A DNA stretch of 35,940 nt from 2-02-FULL-48-14 sp964356195 (GCA_964356195.1 CAYHGP010000011.1:1-35940), one strand, 5' to 3'; positions 7,432 to 15,436 are shown, counted from the stretch's first letter. The notes: a model not told the origin generated them from the letters alone. Made by a program: numbers and translations.

Positions 7432-9289
7432 GTTACTTCGTTACTGGAAATGGGCTGTGGGTGTGGTCGCAGTGGCTTTGCTTGCTTTTATGTTTTCTCG
7501 TTCGAGTTCTTCCACGGAAGAGTGGGTTTCTGTTCAGCAAGCGAAAATAGGTACTTTGGAGGTGACTGTTGATGCGGATGGGTCTATGTCCAGTAATCAA
7601 TCGGTGGATTTGACTCCCAGAACTGCGGGCATCGTTACCGATATTATTGTGAATGAGGGGCAGTCGGTAAGTGCCGGTCAAGTTCTTCTTGCTCTGGATG
7701 ACTACGAGGCTTCTTTGACTGTGAACAACGCCGAACTTGATCTGGAAAGTGCTCAGCTGAAGCTTGATCAACTGAAGAGCGCCGCCGATGCTACCGATCG
7801 AAAAACTGCGGAGAACGCCTTGTCACAAGCTCAGCAGGACGAGGTGGATGTGACGACCGACTACAATGAAAATAAAGCGGATGATGAAGTAACTCTCCGG
7901 AATGCTCGAGATGATTTAGAGCAGGAACGGGTGAATGCCTACAGTTTGTCTGTCGAGGCTTTTGCGCAGCTTCCCTCGACTCTTTCCGTGGTGGAGGACG
8001 TGATTAAGGGCCGTGATTACAGCGCGAATCAAGATAACATTAATTATTATCATGATGCAGCCAATGGTAATTCTGTACTGGAACAGCAAGCGGAGGATTT
8101 GAAGGAGGCGGAGCTTGAGGCCGAGAATACCTATCGTGATGCACTCACCATTTATAACGACACGGATGTGAATAGTGACTCCGATCAAATTATCGCTTTG
8201 CTGAACACTACTTACGCGGCTACCGAACAGTTCTCCGTTCTGCTTAAAAATACGGATGTCTTTTTACTTTCTCTCAAAGATCATTACACCTCGAGTCAAA
8301 CACTACCGGCTTATTTACAGGATCATATCGATAGCGTAGAGGCTGAGATTTCCACTGTGAATCCTGTGCTTACCACGCTTTCCAATGAGGTCCAAACTTT
8401 ACAAAATCTGACTCAGGATGTTTCGGATGCCGAGCGGGCCATCAGCAATTTGGACATCAACTACAGCTCCGACCTTAGACAGGCTCAGCTCACCGTGGAG
8501 ACTAAACAACTCGCGCTCGATGATGTTAACGATGGAGCCGATGAGGACGACATCCGAGCTCAAGAAATTGCCGTGGAAAAATCAAAGAATGCTCTCGCAT
8601 CCGCTCAAAAAAAATATGATGATTTATTTTTGCGTGCTCCTTTTGACGGAGTGCTTACCGAAGTCTCAGTGGATTTGGGAGAGTCAGTTTCTTCAAGCAC
8701 CGTGGTGTTTAACTTGGTCAGTTCTAAAAAACTGCTTGAAGTGAGCTTGAATGAAGTGGATGTGTCTCAAGTGGAACTGGGCCAAACCGGAATAGCAACT
8801 TTCGATGCCTTGCCCGGTGTTTCGGTGCCTGTGACTTTGGCTTTTGTTTCTGAAGTTCATGATACAGGTTCTTCCGTGGTGCAGTATGAATCTCACTTAA
8901 CTTTGGATCAGGATGTACCGGACCTTAAAGAAGGGATGAGCGCTCATGTGACTCTTACTTTGCAGCATCTTGAAAATGTACTTATTGTTCCGAAAACCGC
9001 TCTTAAAATTGTGGACGGTAAAACTACATTGGAGGTGCTGAGCGTCACAGCTGCGGGTCTTCAGGAAAAAACTTTGTACCTTCGTTCGGCACTCAGCCTC
9101 AGTCCCAAAGAAGTTACGGTAGGCGTGACCGGTGCTGATGAAGTCCAAATTCTTTCCGGTGTCTCTGAGGGGGATTGGGTGATTTTCTACTCGGCTACGG
9201 AATTAGAATCCGCGGCCGCTACGGAAAAACCCAGTGGTCCATTTGGGGAGGGAGCCATCGACAACGGATCAAAATCCACCACACCATGA
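7412..9289 (+). CDS. MacA/HlyD-type periplasmic adaptor of an ABC exporter
   Basis: About 625 residues from the ATG at 7412 (a second ATG at 7424 is possible). One N-terminal membrane anchor (about 9-28) is followed by a first half-lipoyl segment (GIVTDIIVNEGQSVSAGQVLLALDDYEA). A very long helical coiled-coil stretch of about 300 residues comes next. The second lipoyl half is APFDGVLTEVSVDLGESVSSSTVVF, followed by beta-barrel and membrane-proximal regions. Typical MacA proteins are roughly 370-400 residues, so the extra length lies in the coiled coil. It should link the MacB permease to outer surface layers. It overlaps marR at its start and the ATPase gene by ATGA at its end, indicating translational coupling. 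Confidence 0.85.
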   Translation: MEKIMHKLLRYWKWAVGVVAVALLAFMFSRSSSSTEEWVSVQQAKIGTLEVTVDADGSMSSNQSVDLTPRTAGIVTDIIVNEGQSVSAGQVLLALDDYEASLTVNNAELDLESAQLKLDQLKSAADATDRKTAENALSQAQQDEVDVTTDYNENKADDEVTLRNARDDLEQERVNAYSLSVEAFAQLPSTLSVVEDVIKGRDYSANQDNINYYHDAANGNSVLEQQAEDLKEAELEAENTYRDALTIYNDTDVNSDSDQIIALLNTTYAATEQFSVLLKNTDVFLLSLKDHYTSSQTLPAYLQDHIDSVEAEISTVNPVLTTLSNEVQTLQNLTQDVSDAERAISNLDINYSSDLRQAQLTVETKQLALDDVNDGADEDDIRAQEIAVEKSKNALASAQKKYDDLFLRAPFDGVLTEVSVDLGESVSSSTVVFNLVSSKKLLEVSLNEVDVSQVELGQTGIATFDALPGVSVPVTLAFVSEVHDTGSSVVQYESHLTLDQDVPDLKEGMSAHVTLTLQHLENVLIVPKTALKIVDGKTTLEVLSVTAAGLQEKTLYLRSALSLSPKEVTVGVTGADEVQILSGVSEGDWVIFYSATELESAAATEKPSGPFGEGAIDNGSKSTTP

Positions 9290-9984
9290 GTTTCGTCATT
9301 GAACTTCAAAAAATTCGAAAAACTTATGGGGACGAAGAAGCTCCCGTTCACGTGCTGCATGGCATTGATCTTACCGTGGAGGCCGGGGAATTCTTGGCGG
9401 TGGTGGGGCCGTCCGGTTCCGGCAAGTCCACGCTCATGAATATTTTAGGATGTTTGGATGTGCCGACTTCAGGAAAGTATTTTTTGAATGGGCGAAATGT
9501 CGCGGATTTTTCGGAAGATGAGTTGGCCATGGTTCGGGGAGAAGACGTTGGGTTTGTTTTCCAGTCCTTCAACTTGCTTCCCATTACGGTTTATAAAAAT
9601 GTGGAGTTGCCCCTTATTTATCATTCTAAGATCACCCTATCGGAAAGGCGAGCGATGGTGGAAGATGCTTTGCGCCTTGCGGATGTGCCGGAAGAGCGTT
9701 GGGATCATCATCCAAATACTTTGTCCGGAGGGCAACGGCAACGTGTGGCTATTGCGCGGGCTTTGGTGGCGAGGCCCAGCATTCTTTTGGCGGATGAGCC
9801 GACCGGAAACTTGGACAGTAAAACCGGTGAGCACGTACTCAAAACTTTCCACGATATCAATAAAAAACGCGGCACCACTTTGTTAGTGATTACGCATGAT
9901 CCTTCTGTTGCCAAGCAAGCGAATCGCATTGTGCGCATTAAAGACGGTAACCTCACTCACGCTCCTCATAACACGCTTGAATAA
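9286..9984 (+). CDS. MacB-type ABC transporter ATP-binding protein
   Basis: 232 residues from the ATG at 9286, which sits in the ATGA overlap with macA; longer upstream reading is not needed because the ABC domain begins at residue 4. Walker A GPSGSGKST (41-49), Q-loop VFQSFNLLP, signature LSGGQRQRVAIARAL, Walker B ILLADEPTGNLD and the switch His in VITHD are all present. The pattern matches the LolD/MacB/FtsE branch, which powers mechanotransmission exporters rather than classic substrate translocation. It pairs with the permease that starts 1 nt after its stop. The missing Shine-Dalgarno sequence fits coupling to upstream translation. Confidence 0.93.
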   Translation: MSFVIELQKIRKTYGDEEAPVHVLHGIDLTVEAGEFLAVVGPSGSGKSTLMNILGCLDVPTSGKYFLNGRNVADFSEDELAMVRGEDVGFVFQSFNLLPITVYKNVELPLIYHSKITLSERRAMVEDALRLADVPEERWDHHPNTLSGGQRQRVAIARALVARPSILLADEPTGNLDSKTGEHVLKTFHDINKKRGTTLLVITHDPSVAKQANRIVRIKDGNLTHAPHNTLE

Positions 9985-9985
9985 T

Positions 9986-11170
9986 ATGCGACTTACCGAT
10001 CTTGTTTCACAAACACTCGGAACCATTCGGGAAAATAAAATCCGCACTTTTCTTACGATTTTGGGAATTGTGATTGGAATTGCTTCGGTTATTTTGATGC
10101 TCGCGCTGGGTTCCGGGGCGCAAGCGCAGGTGCAAGATCGAATCGCATCGGTGGGAGCGCAGGTGGTGAATGTGAGTGTGAACGATTCGCATTACTTCCT
10201 TACGACGCAGGACGTGCAAGCGCTGCGGGACTTGCTTCCCAATACGGAAGCCGTGTCCGGAGTTCTTCAGAGTTCGGGTGAAGTCGTTTTTGACGGAGAT
10301 TCTTATGCGGCCACTTTTTATGCGGCGGATGAATTCTACGATGTTGTGGAAGGGTTCACTTATGTGACCGGCCGTTATTTCACGAGTGAAGAATCTGAAC
10401 AGCGTCAACGTGTGGTCCTTATTTCCAAAACTTTTGGAGAAGATTTGTTCGGATTGGGTTTGTCGGCCAATGCTTTGGGAAAGGACTTGAGCATCAACGG
10501 CAGTAATTATTCCATTGTAGGTATTTTGGATAGCCAGGGCAGTGCGGGTTTCAGTTTGGGAGGTGCGGTTTATTTTCCCTACACAACGTTTGTGAGCACC
10601 ATCGATCACAAAGATACCGTGACGGTGATTGCCGTGCGTGCCAAAGATGTTGAGTCCATTCCGGCTTTGAAGCCTTTTATTCTTGCACTTTTAAATGTGC
10701 GGCATCAACGTGCGGTGGGCGACGATGTTTTTAAAGTCAGTGACCTTACCAGCATTTTGGAGACCGCGTCGCAGGTGACGGAAATTTTTACTTTGCTTTT
10801 GGCCGCCATCGCTTCCATCTCTTTGGTGGTGGGAGGCATTGGAATTATGAATATGATGCTCACCACCGTGACGGAACGAACTCGGGAAATTGGAGTTCGG
10901 AAAGCACTTGGGGCCACGCGTCGGGATATTTCCATTCAGTTTTTGACCGAGGCTATTTTACTTACTTTCTTGGGAGGTTTGATCGGGATTTCTATTGGAG
11001 TGAGTCTTTCAATCTTGATCGGTCACTTCTTGCCGTTTCAGCCGAAAGTCACCTGGAGTGCCGTTATCATGGCCACTCTTTTTTCTGTGAGTGTCGGTCT
11101 TTTCTTTGGTTACTATCCGGCTCGCAAAGCCGCCGCCCTAAATCCAATTGATGCGTTGAGGAGGGAGTGA
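9986..11170 (+). CDS. MacB-type ABC transporter permease (FtsX family)
   Basis: 394 residues from the ATG at 9986, one base after the ATPase stop. The N-terminal LRTFLTILGIVIGIASVILMLALGSG pattern is the first membrane helix of MacB permeases. A MacB_PCD extracytoplasmic domain occupies about 50-240. The FtsX domain with three further helices (about 265-390) includes GGIGIMNMML, TEREIGVRKALGA-like and FFGYYPARKAA. The last motifs are diagnostic of the family. With the adaptor and ATPase it forms an exporter, probably for a peptide, antibiotic or lipid-like compound; the cargo is not visible. The stop lies 13 bp from the convergent NUDIX gene. Confidence 0.93.
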   Translation: MRLTDLVSQTLGTIRENKIRTFLTILGIVIGIASVILMLALGSGAQAQVQDRIASVGAQVVNVSVNDSHYFLTTQDVQALRDLLPNTEAVSGVLQSSGEVVFDGDSYAATFYAADEFYDVVEGFTYVTGRYFTSEESEQRQRVVLISKTFGEDLFGLGLSANALGKDLSINGSNYSIVGILDSQGSAGFSLGGAVYFPYTTFVSTIDHKDTVTVIAVRAKDVESIPALKPFILALLNVRHQRAVGDDVFKVSDLTSILETASQVTEIFTLLLAAIASISLVVGGIGIMNMMLTTVTERTREIGVRKALGATRRDISIQFLTEAILLTFLGGLIGISIGVSLSILIGHFLPFQPKVTWSAVIMATLFSVSVGLFFGYYPARKAAALNPIDALRRE

Positions 11171-11183
11171 TTGCTTGTATTGC

Positions 11184-11600
11184 TCAAGCCTGTTCCAGCG
11201 CCCACTTGTGACTTTGGTGGAAGATTTTTTCTAGAGCGTCTTCTTTGCTGAGCCACTGAAGTTCATGGGTAGTCTCACTGGTTTCACTCACTTGTTCAAG
11301 TAAAGTGGCTTTGTAGAAATGGCCTTCTTTAGTGATGTAAACGTCGGCTTCCGCAACGTAGATGTGTTGTGTGGCGACGCCGATTTCCCCATCAATGCTT
11401 ATGCTCATGCCAATTTCTTCAAGCACTTCGCGATGCAGGGCTTCTTCCGGAGTTTCGTCTCCTTCAATGCCTCCACCGAGCAGAAAATAACTTTTTGGAT
11501 TTTTCACGACGGCGTAGAGCCCGTCCTTTTCAATGATGGCGTAGGCGCCGGGGCGATCTACATAATTGTGACCGGGAATTTTTTCACCGAATTCAGGCAT
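11184..11600 (-). CDS. NUDIX hydrolase
   Basis: 138 residues. The Nudix box runs from Gly43 to Met65 with the full GX5EX7REUXEEXGU pattern (G43, E49, R57, E58, E61, E62, G64). The family hydrolyses nucleoside diphosphates linked to another group, using a divalent metal held by the REUXEE glutamates. The N-terminal HNYVDRPGAYAII and the later RVAEAD-like strand fit small 8-oxo-dGTPase or ADP-sugar types, but substrate cannot be assigned. A -10-like TAGTAT ends exactly 6 nt before the ATG, predicting a leaderless message. The gene is divergent from the SLH-cellulase gene. Confidence 0.9.
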   Translation of the reverse strand: MPEFGEKIPGHNYVDRPGAYAIIEKDGLYAVVKNPKSYFLLGGGIEGDETPEEALHREVLEEIGMSISIDGEIGVATQHIYVAEADVYITKEGHFYKATLLEQVSETSETTHELQWLSKEDALEKIFHQSHKWALEQA

Positions 11601-11635
11601 GGAGGCATACTACACTTTTATGTTAGACTCCGGGT

Positions 11636-12826
11636 ATGAAAAAAACAATCGGACTCTTTGTGTCTCTAGTTTTCCTGACGAGTTTTTTTGCGGCTCACGT
11701 GCAGGCTACTTTTATAGATACGGCCGGGCACTGGTCGGAAGTGTACATTGAAGACTTGGTTGCGCAGGGCGTGGTTTCGGGTTACGAGAATGGAGATTTC
11801 GGTCCCGATGATGCGGTGACACGAGGTCAAATGGCTAAGATTGTGGTGCTGGCTTTTGGGCTTGAGGCGGAGGGGACGTCACTCACCGCGTATGTGAATG
11901 CGGCGGTGGCGCAGGGAATTTTGATGGGAGAATACAGTTCTGAAGAAGCTCTTACGCGGGCGGAAGCGGCAAAAATGTTGGTGCTTGCTGCGGAACTGAG
12001 CGGGAGTGGAACTTTGCCTTTCACGGATGTGTCCTTGGAAGATTGGTTTTATAGCTATGTGCTGACGGCTTATTCCAACGGACTCGTGAGTGGTTATGGC
12101 GACGGGCGTTTTGGTCCGAACGACACGGTGACTCGTGGGCAGATCGCGAAGATGACGGTTTTAGCCCAGGAGGAGGACATTGTTGATGAAAATATTGTGG
12201 AGTTTAATCCTTTCACGGNNNNNNNNNNNNNNNNNNNNNNNNNNNNNNNNNNNNNNNNNNNNNNNNNNNNNNNNNNNNNNNNNNNNNNNNNNNNNNNNNN
12301 NNNNNNNNNNNNNNNNNNGGTGGTGGTGTTGGAGCCGGATGCCCTTTCGCTTGATTGTCTTTACGAAAATTCCGTTGGGCTTTTGGCGGAGGCGGTGAGT
12401 ATTTTAAAATCCAACGTACATATTTCTGTGTACATCGATGCCGGTCATTCGAATTGGGTTCCTTCCGCAGACATGGCTACGCGGCTTGTGGACGCGAACG
12501 TGGGGACGGCCGATGGTTTTTCACTCAATGTTTCTAACTTCTACACCAACGAAGAAAATATTATTTATGGAGAAGAAGTGTCTGCATTGATTGGGGGCAA
12601 ACATTTTATTATGGATACCGGTCGTAACGGAAACGGTTGGAATGGGGAGTGGTGCAATCCATCCGGGCGAAGTTTGGGAGAAAATCCAAACACGCAAACC
12701 GGCAACTCTTTGGTGGATGCTTTTTTATGGGTAAAACCGCCGGGGGAATCGGACGGAACTTGCAACGGGGGGCCTTCGGCAGGTGCTTGGTGGGCGGAGT
12801 ATGCCTTGGGGCTCGTGCAGAATTAA
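11636..12826 (+). CDS. SLH-anchored glycoside hydrolase family 6 (cellulase-like), interrupted by a gap
   Basis: A signal peptide (about 1-24) is followed by SLH repeats at about 25-75, 78-120 (degenerate) and 128-176. A short linker ends in NPFT, the usual opening of a GH6 catalytic domain, just before the gap (12219-12318). After the gap the GH6 C-terminal half is unmistakable: VVVLEPDAL, YIDAGHSNW, GFSLNVSNFY, DTGRNGNGW, WCNPSGRSLG and the terminal WVKPPGESDG. GH6 enzymes are inverting beta-1,4-glucanases or cellobiohydrolases. The block with the catalytic acid Asp (usually YNIPxRDC) should lie in the gap, which must hold roughly 100 residues rather than 33. SLH repeats imply surface display. 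The stop interlocks with the convergent regulator gene in TTAA. Confidence 0.82.
   Translation: MKKTIGLFVSLVFLTSFFAAHVQATFIDTAGHWSEVYIEDLVAQGVVSGYENGDFGPDDAVTRGQMAKIVVLAFGLEAEGTSLTAYVNAAVAQGILMGEYSSEEALTRAEAAKMLVLAAELSGSGTLPFTDVSLEDWFYSYVLTAYSNGLVSGYGDGRFGPNDTVTRGQIAKMTVLAQEEDIVDENIVEFNPFTXXXXXXXXXXXXXXXXXXXXXXXXXXXXXXXXXXVVVLEPDALSLDCLYENSVGLLAEAVSILKSNVHISVYIDAGHSNWVPSADMATRLVDANVGTADGFSLNVSNFYTNEENIIYGEEVSALIGGKHFIMDTGRNGNGWNGEWCNPSGRSLGENPNTQTGNSLVDAFLWVKPPGESDGTCNGGPSAGAWWAEYALGLVQN
12219..12318. other. Assembly gap (100 N placeholder)
   Basis: Lies inside the SLH-GH6 gene. About 100 residues of the GH6 domain are absent, so the true gap should be near 300 bases if the two sides are contiguous. 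Confidence 0.97.
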
Positions 12827-13203
12827 TGAGTGGCTAAAACCTCTTTTATCTTTTCTATGATATCTTCCATTTTCCACTCGGCCTTGATCATGTAGTAGAC
12901 GGGGTGGGTCTCTGTAATGGCCTGATTCATTTCTTGACTGCTGGGGTCCAAGTTGGTTAGGAGGATTACGGGAACTTTAGAGCCCCACTCGTTTTCTTTA
13001 CGCAGCTTTTTGAGGAGGAGCATTCCATCTGTTTTTGGCAAAATGATGTCTAGCAAAAGGAGGTCCGGTTTCAACTCCAGGGCTTTTTCAAATCCCTCCT
13101 CTCCGTCTTTCGCGATTTCTACTTTAAAACTTTCTTCCTCCAGCTTTTTTGCAAGTAGTGCGGAAAGAGAGACTTCGTCTTCTATGAAAAGGATAAGTGG
13201 CAT
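12823..13203 (-). CDS. Single-domain response regulator (CheY-like receiver)
   Basis: 126 residues consisting only of a receiver domain. Acidic pocket Glu8-Asp9, phosphoacceptor Asp52 in LLLLDIILP, Thr83 in LLTN and Lys107 in YMIKAEW are all in place, so phosphorylation should work. There is no output domain and no histidine kinase in the window, so it is an orphan that probably acts by protein-protein contact or in a phosphorelay. The IKAEW form after the conserved Lys is common in stand-alone CPR receivers. A promoter TTTACG-17-TATAAT lies at 13224-13252. The stop interlocks with the cellulase stop. Confidence 0.93.
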   Translation of the reverse strand: MPLILFIEDEVSLSALLAKKLEEESFKVEIAKDGEEGFEKALELKPDLLLLDIILPKTDGMLLLKKLRKENEWGSKVPVILLTNLDPSSQEMNQAITETHPVYYMIKAEWKMEDIIEKIKEVLATH

Positions 13204-13222
13204 CGGTGGAGTGTTACTTGAT

Positions 13223-13252
13223 CATTATAATGGAATTTTTCGAATTCGTAAA
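13223..13252. promoter_or_regulatory. Promoter of the response regulator gene with symmetric -10
   Basis: On the minus strand, TTTACG (13247-13252) and TATAAT (13224-13229) are 17 bp apart, giving a leader of about 14 nt. The -10 is part of the perfect palindrome CATTATAATG (13223-13232), which also offers TATAAT on the plus strand toward the divergent lipoprotein gene. Confidence 0.55.
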
Positions 13253-13301
13253 TGCACTTAAGGGTGTAGACTTGTGCTAATCCTATCCTTTACGCATTCA
13301 C

Positions 13302-14180
13302 ATGAAAACTATTCTTTTTTTCTTTTTTACCGCACTTTTAGCCCTCAATGCTTGTAGTGCGCAGCCTGAATCTTCCGAAACGGTAGGGAAAGGCCCTTGG
13401 GATGGCGTGCTTTACCTCAGCACGTCGGAAGATGGGATTTATTTTGAGGGGAAAGAATTGGTTTTGGAGCGAGCCGGTGTACCTAACCTTTTGAAACTTC
13501 AAAGTGGAGAATTAGTGCTGACGTATCAATATTTTTCTGACAAGGATGAGGACTTGTTTGATGTGATTGCTTACTCTATCTCTACTGATAACGGAGCAAC
13601 GTGGACTGCGGCGCAAGCTGTGAATTATGAGAATCTTCCGGAACCTTTGGATGATGGCAAGGTTCCCATGGATCCCACTCTGGTTCAGCTCGAGGATGGG
13701 CGCCTTCGGCTCTATTTTACTTATCACGCGAAAGGCAAGGAAACCGCCGTACTTTACTCCGCTACCACGGAGGACGAAGGTATCAGTTCACCGTTCATTG
13801 TAAATCAAACACCTGCTCTTGAGGTTTCCGGGTCCTCCCTTTTGGACCCTGCTGTAACTTTCTTCGATGGACTTTGGCATCACTACACTTGGCAAGACAA
13901 GAGTGAAAACAATTACCATTCCACTTCCGAAGATGGACTCACGTTTATTCGTCAGGAGGACATTTCATTACCCATGGATTTCTTGGGACAGGTGATCCCT
14001 TTCGAAGATGGGTTACGATTTTACGGGACAGGAAAAGGTAGCGTCGACTCTGCATTTTCAAGTGATGGTTTTACTTGGGAAATGGATGCAACAAATCTCG
14101 TTCAAGGCGTAGATCCCGCGATTCAAGAGCTCGACGATGGGAGTTACGTCATGGTTTACATCTCGTTGAATTTCAACTGA
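13302..14180 (+). CDS. Lipoprotein with sialidase/arabinanase-like beta-propeller
   Basis: 292 residues. The lipobox LNAC places the lipid-modified Cys at residue 18, so the mature protein should sit on the outer face of the membrane. The rest shows repeated propeller blades with Asp-box-like turns, clearest in STDNGATW (about 93-100) and STSEDGLTF. Sequences such as VPNLLKLQSGELVLTYQYF, MDPTLVQLEDGRLRLYF and VDPAIQELDDGSYVMVY are typical of the sialidase and GH43/GH93-like superfamily. Catalytic residues of a sialidase (Arg triad, Tyr-Glu pair) are not obvious, so it may bind rather than cleave glycans. Its location beside the surface cellulase suggests polysaccharide handling (inference). 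Confidence 0.7.
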   Translation: MKTILFFFFTALLALNACSAQPESSETVGKGPWDGVLYLSTSEDGIYFEGKELVLERAGVPNLLKLQSGELVLTYQYFSDKDEDLFDVIAYSISTDNGATWTAAQAVNYENLPEPLDDGKVPMDPTLVQLEDGRLRLYFTYHAKGKETAVLYSATTEDEGISSPFIVNQTPALEVSGSSLLDPAVTFFDGLWHHYTWQDKSENNYHSTSEDGLTFIRQEDISLPMDFLGQVIPFEDGLRFYGTGKGSVDSAFSSDGFTWEMDATNLVQGVDPAIQELDDGSYVMVYISLNFN

Positions 14181-14198
14181 TTGAGAAGATTTGCTCGC

Positions 14199-14228
14199 TT
14201 GTCTTTTTATATCATTTTTGTTTATAGT
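14199..14228 (+). promoter_or_regulatory. Promoter of the 31-residue peptide gene
   Basis: TTGTCT (14199-14204) and TATAGT (14223-14228) are separated by 18 bp, and the ATG at 14256 lies 27 nt beyond the -10. This supports expression of the short gene. Confidence 0.5.
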
Positions 14229-14255
14229 ATTTGCACATCTTAACTCCACCCATGT

Positions 14256-14351
14256 ATGGCAAAAGGAATGAACGCACGATCCTCGTCAAAAAAAGCTCCT
14301 AAAATGAGCAAGGACGAAAAACGAAAAGCCAAGCGCGAAAAGAGGGCTTAA
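14256..14351 (+). CDS. 31-residue Lys/Arg-rich peptide
   Basis: Small frame starting MAKGMNARSSSKK and ending KAKREKRA, with about 13 Lys/Arg residues in 31. It has its own promoter at 14199-14228, and its TAA interlocks with the stop of the convergent NYN gene in TTAA, as other real gene pairs in this window do. Short basic proteins starting MAKG and ending in KRxxKRxKR occur in many bacteria, often without known function; nucleic-acid or ribosome binding is plausible from charge alone. The first in-frame-looking ATG at 14252 opens a different 16-codon frame and is rejected as the start. Confidence 0.6.
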   Translation: MAKGMNARSSSKKAPKMSKDEKRKAKREKRA

Positions 14352-14911
14352 TTGGAAGTGGTTTGAAGCGGTTTGCTTAAAATCCTTGTGATTCTTATGA
14401 TGCGCTCGTAATGACTACTTGGTTCTTTTCTATAACTCAATTTTTTGCGCAGGTCGCTGATGAAGGCTAAACTTTCAGAAGGGAAGCGTTTAAGCAAAGC
14501 CGAGTAGGCTTTTTGGTTTGGGATCAGCAGTTTCTCCAGTTTTTTTTCTTGCATCAGGTATTTGGCCAAACAGTGAAAATCACCATCGCCGCTTACAATA
14601 ATGGCTTTGTCGTAGTTCTTGGACTCAATCATGGCTTGCAGCACCAGTTCGGCGTCGCAGTTTCCTTTCGTGATGCCGTTATGAACCACGGTGGGCTTGT
14701 AGACGCAGGTGAATCCTGCTTCGGTCAGGGCTTTATAAAGCTCGGCGTTCTCTTCGAGGAAGCCAATGAATAGGAAGGCCTTGGAAATTTGGTACTTATC
14801 TTTCAAATAAGCCCGGAACTTTCTGTAGTCCAGTTTCCAGCCGAGTTCCCTAATGCTTAAGTTGAGGTTCTGACCGTCTATAAATGCGTAATTGTTCTCT
14901 TTCGTTTTCAT
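14348..14911 (-). CDS. NYN-domain (LabA/DUF88-like) putative ribonuclease
   Basis: 187 residues. The PIN-like NYN fold is supported by the N-terminal FIDGQNLN (Asp12), the middle GNCDAELVLQAM (Asp86) and IIVSGDGDFHCLAKYL (Asp109, Asp111), which together make the acidic metal site. Members are predicted RNases, and several characterised NYN proteins cleave RNA. The C-terminal 40 residues are basic. No signal peptide is present, so it should be cytoplasmic. It is convergent with the 31-residue peptide gene and lies downstream of the cold-shock gene on the same strand, separated by a strong terminator. Confidence 0.88.
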   Translation of the reverse strand: MKTKENNYAFIDGQNLNLSIRELGWKLDYRKFRAYLKDKYQISKAFLFIGFLEENAELYKALTEAGFTCVYKPTVVHNGITKGNCDAELVLQAMIESKNYDKAIIVSGDGDFHCLAKYLMQEKKLEKLLIPNQKAYSALLKRFPSESLAFISDLRKKLSYRKEPSSHYERIIRITRILSKPLQTTSN

Positions 14912-14969
14912 TTTTATTTTACTCTCACATAAACATTATACTCCACTTCTTCGATTTTAGCTACTCATC

Positions 14970-15004
14970 AAAAATCCCCGGTTTTAACGCCGGGGACTTT
15001 TTTC
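14970..15004. terminator. Bidirectional intrinsic terminator after the cold-shock gene
   Basis: A 7-bp GC-rich stem TCCCCGG/CCGGGGA (14975-14981 with 14990-14996) and an 8-nt loop are flanked by T-tracts on both strands: six T's on plus, five on minus. On the minus strand it lies about 20 nt after the cold-shock stop codon. Confidence 0.85.
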
Positions 15005-15018
15005 GCTTAGTTTTAGAA

Positions 15019-15270
15019 TTAAGCAGCCTGTTCTTCGTCGCCTGCAAAGTTGTCATCGTTGTTTGCAGCGCTTCCGTTATCGAGAACCACCTTAACGGCG
15101 TTAGGACCTTTTTCAGACTGAGCCATTTCGAAAGAAACAGCATCGCCTTCTTGCATATCCTTGAAGTTACCCTCGACGCAGTCGTTTGCGTGGAAGAAGA
15201 GGTCCTTTTGACCCTCTACCGTGATAAAACCGAACCCTTTCTCGTTCAACTTTTTGATAATACCTTTCAT
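15019..15270 (-). CDS. Cold-shock protein (CspA family)
   Basis: 83 residues. The OB-fold cold-shock domain occupies about 1-64 with RNP1-like KGFGFI (11-16) and RNP2-like DLFFH (23-27). These bind single-stranded RNA or DNA and melt RNA structure. A 20-residue acidic Ala/Asn/Asp/Glu tail follows, longer than in E. coli CspA (70 residues). The gene is monocistronic, ended by the strong terminator at 14970-15004. The upstream 166 bp include a 7-bp hairpin (15368-15389) that could be part of a long structured leader like those of other csp genes; no clear promoter was fixed. Confidence 0.95.
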   Translation of the reverse strand: MKGIIKKLNEKGFGFITVEGQKDLFFHANDCVEGNFKDMQEGDAVSFEMAQSEKGPNAVKVVLDNGSAANNDDNFAGDEEQAA

Positions 15271-15436
15271 ATTGATAAGGTAAAAAAATAAATGCCCTCT
15301 AAGTGTTGTTTGAGGAATTTATTTCTAAAACCTTAAAACTCTACCTATTAGAAGCTCAGTCTACACGTTAATGGGGGCTTGTCCATTAAATACAAAAAAT
15401 GTTAAGGTTCGGCGGCTTACTCAGTAATTTATTTTT
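15271..15436. promoter_or_regulatory. Divergent intergenic region and possible structured csp leader
   Basis: AT-rich 166 bp between the divergent cold-shock and PhnA-like genes. It holds the hairpin TTAATGG/CCATTAA (15368-15374 with 15383-15389) and a weaker CCTC/GAGG pairing near 15295-15315. No convincing -35/-10 pair was found for either gene. Confidence 0.3.

Noticed and set aside
9488..9886. Alternative frame within the MacB ATPase gene
   Set aside because: Shadow of the ABC domain, which has all its motifs in the other frame.
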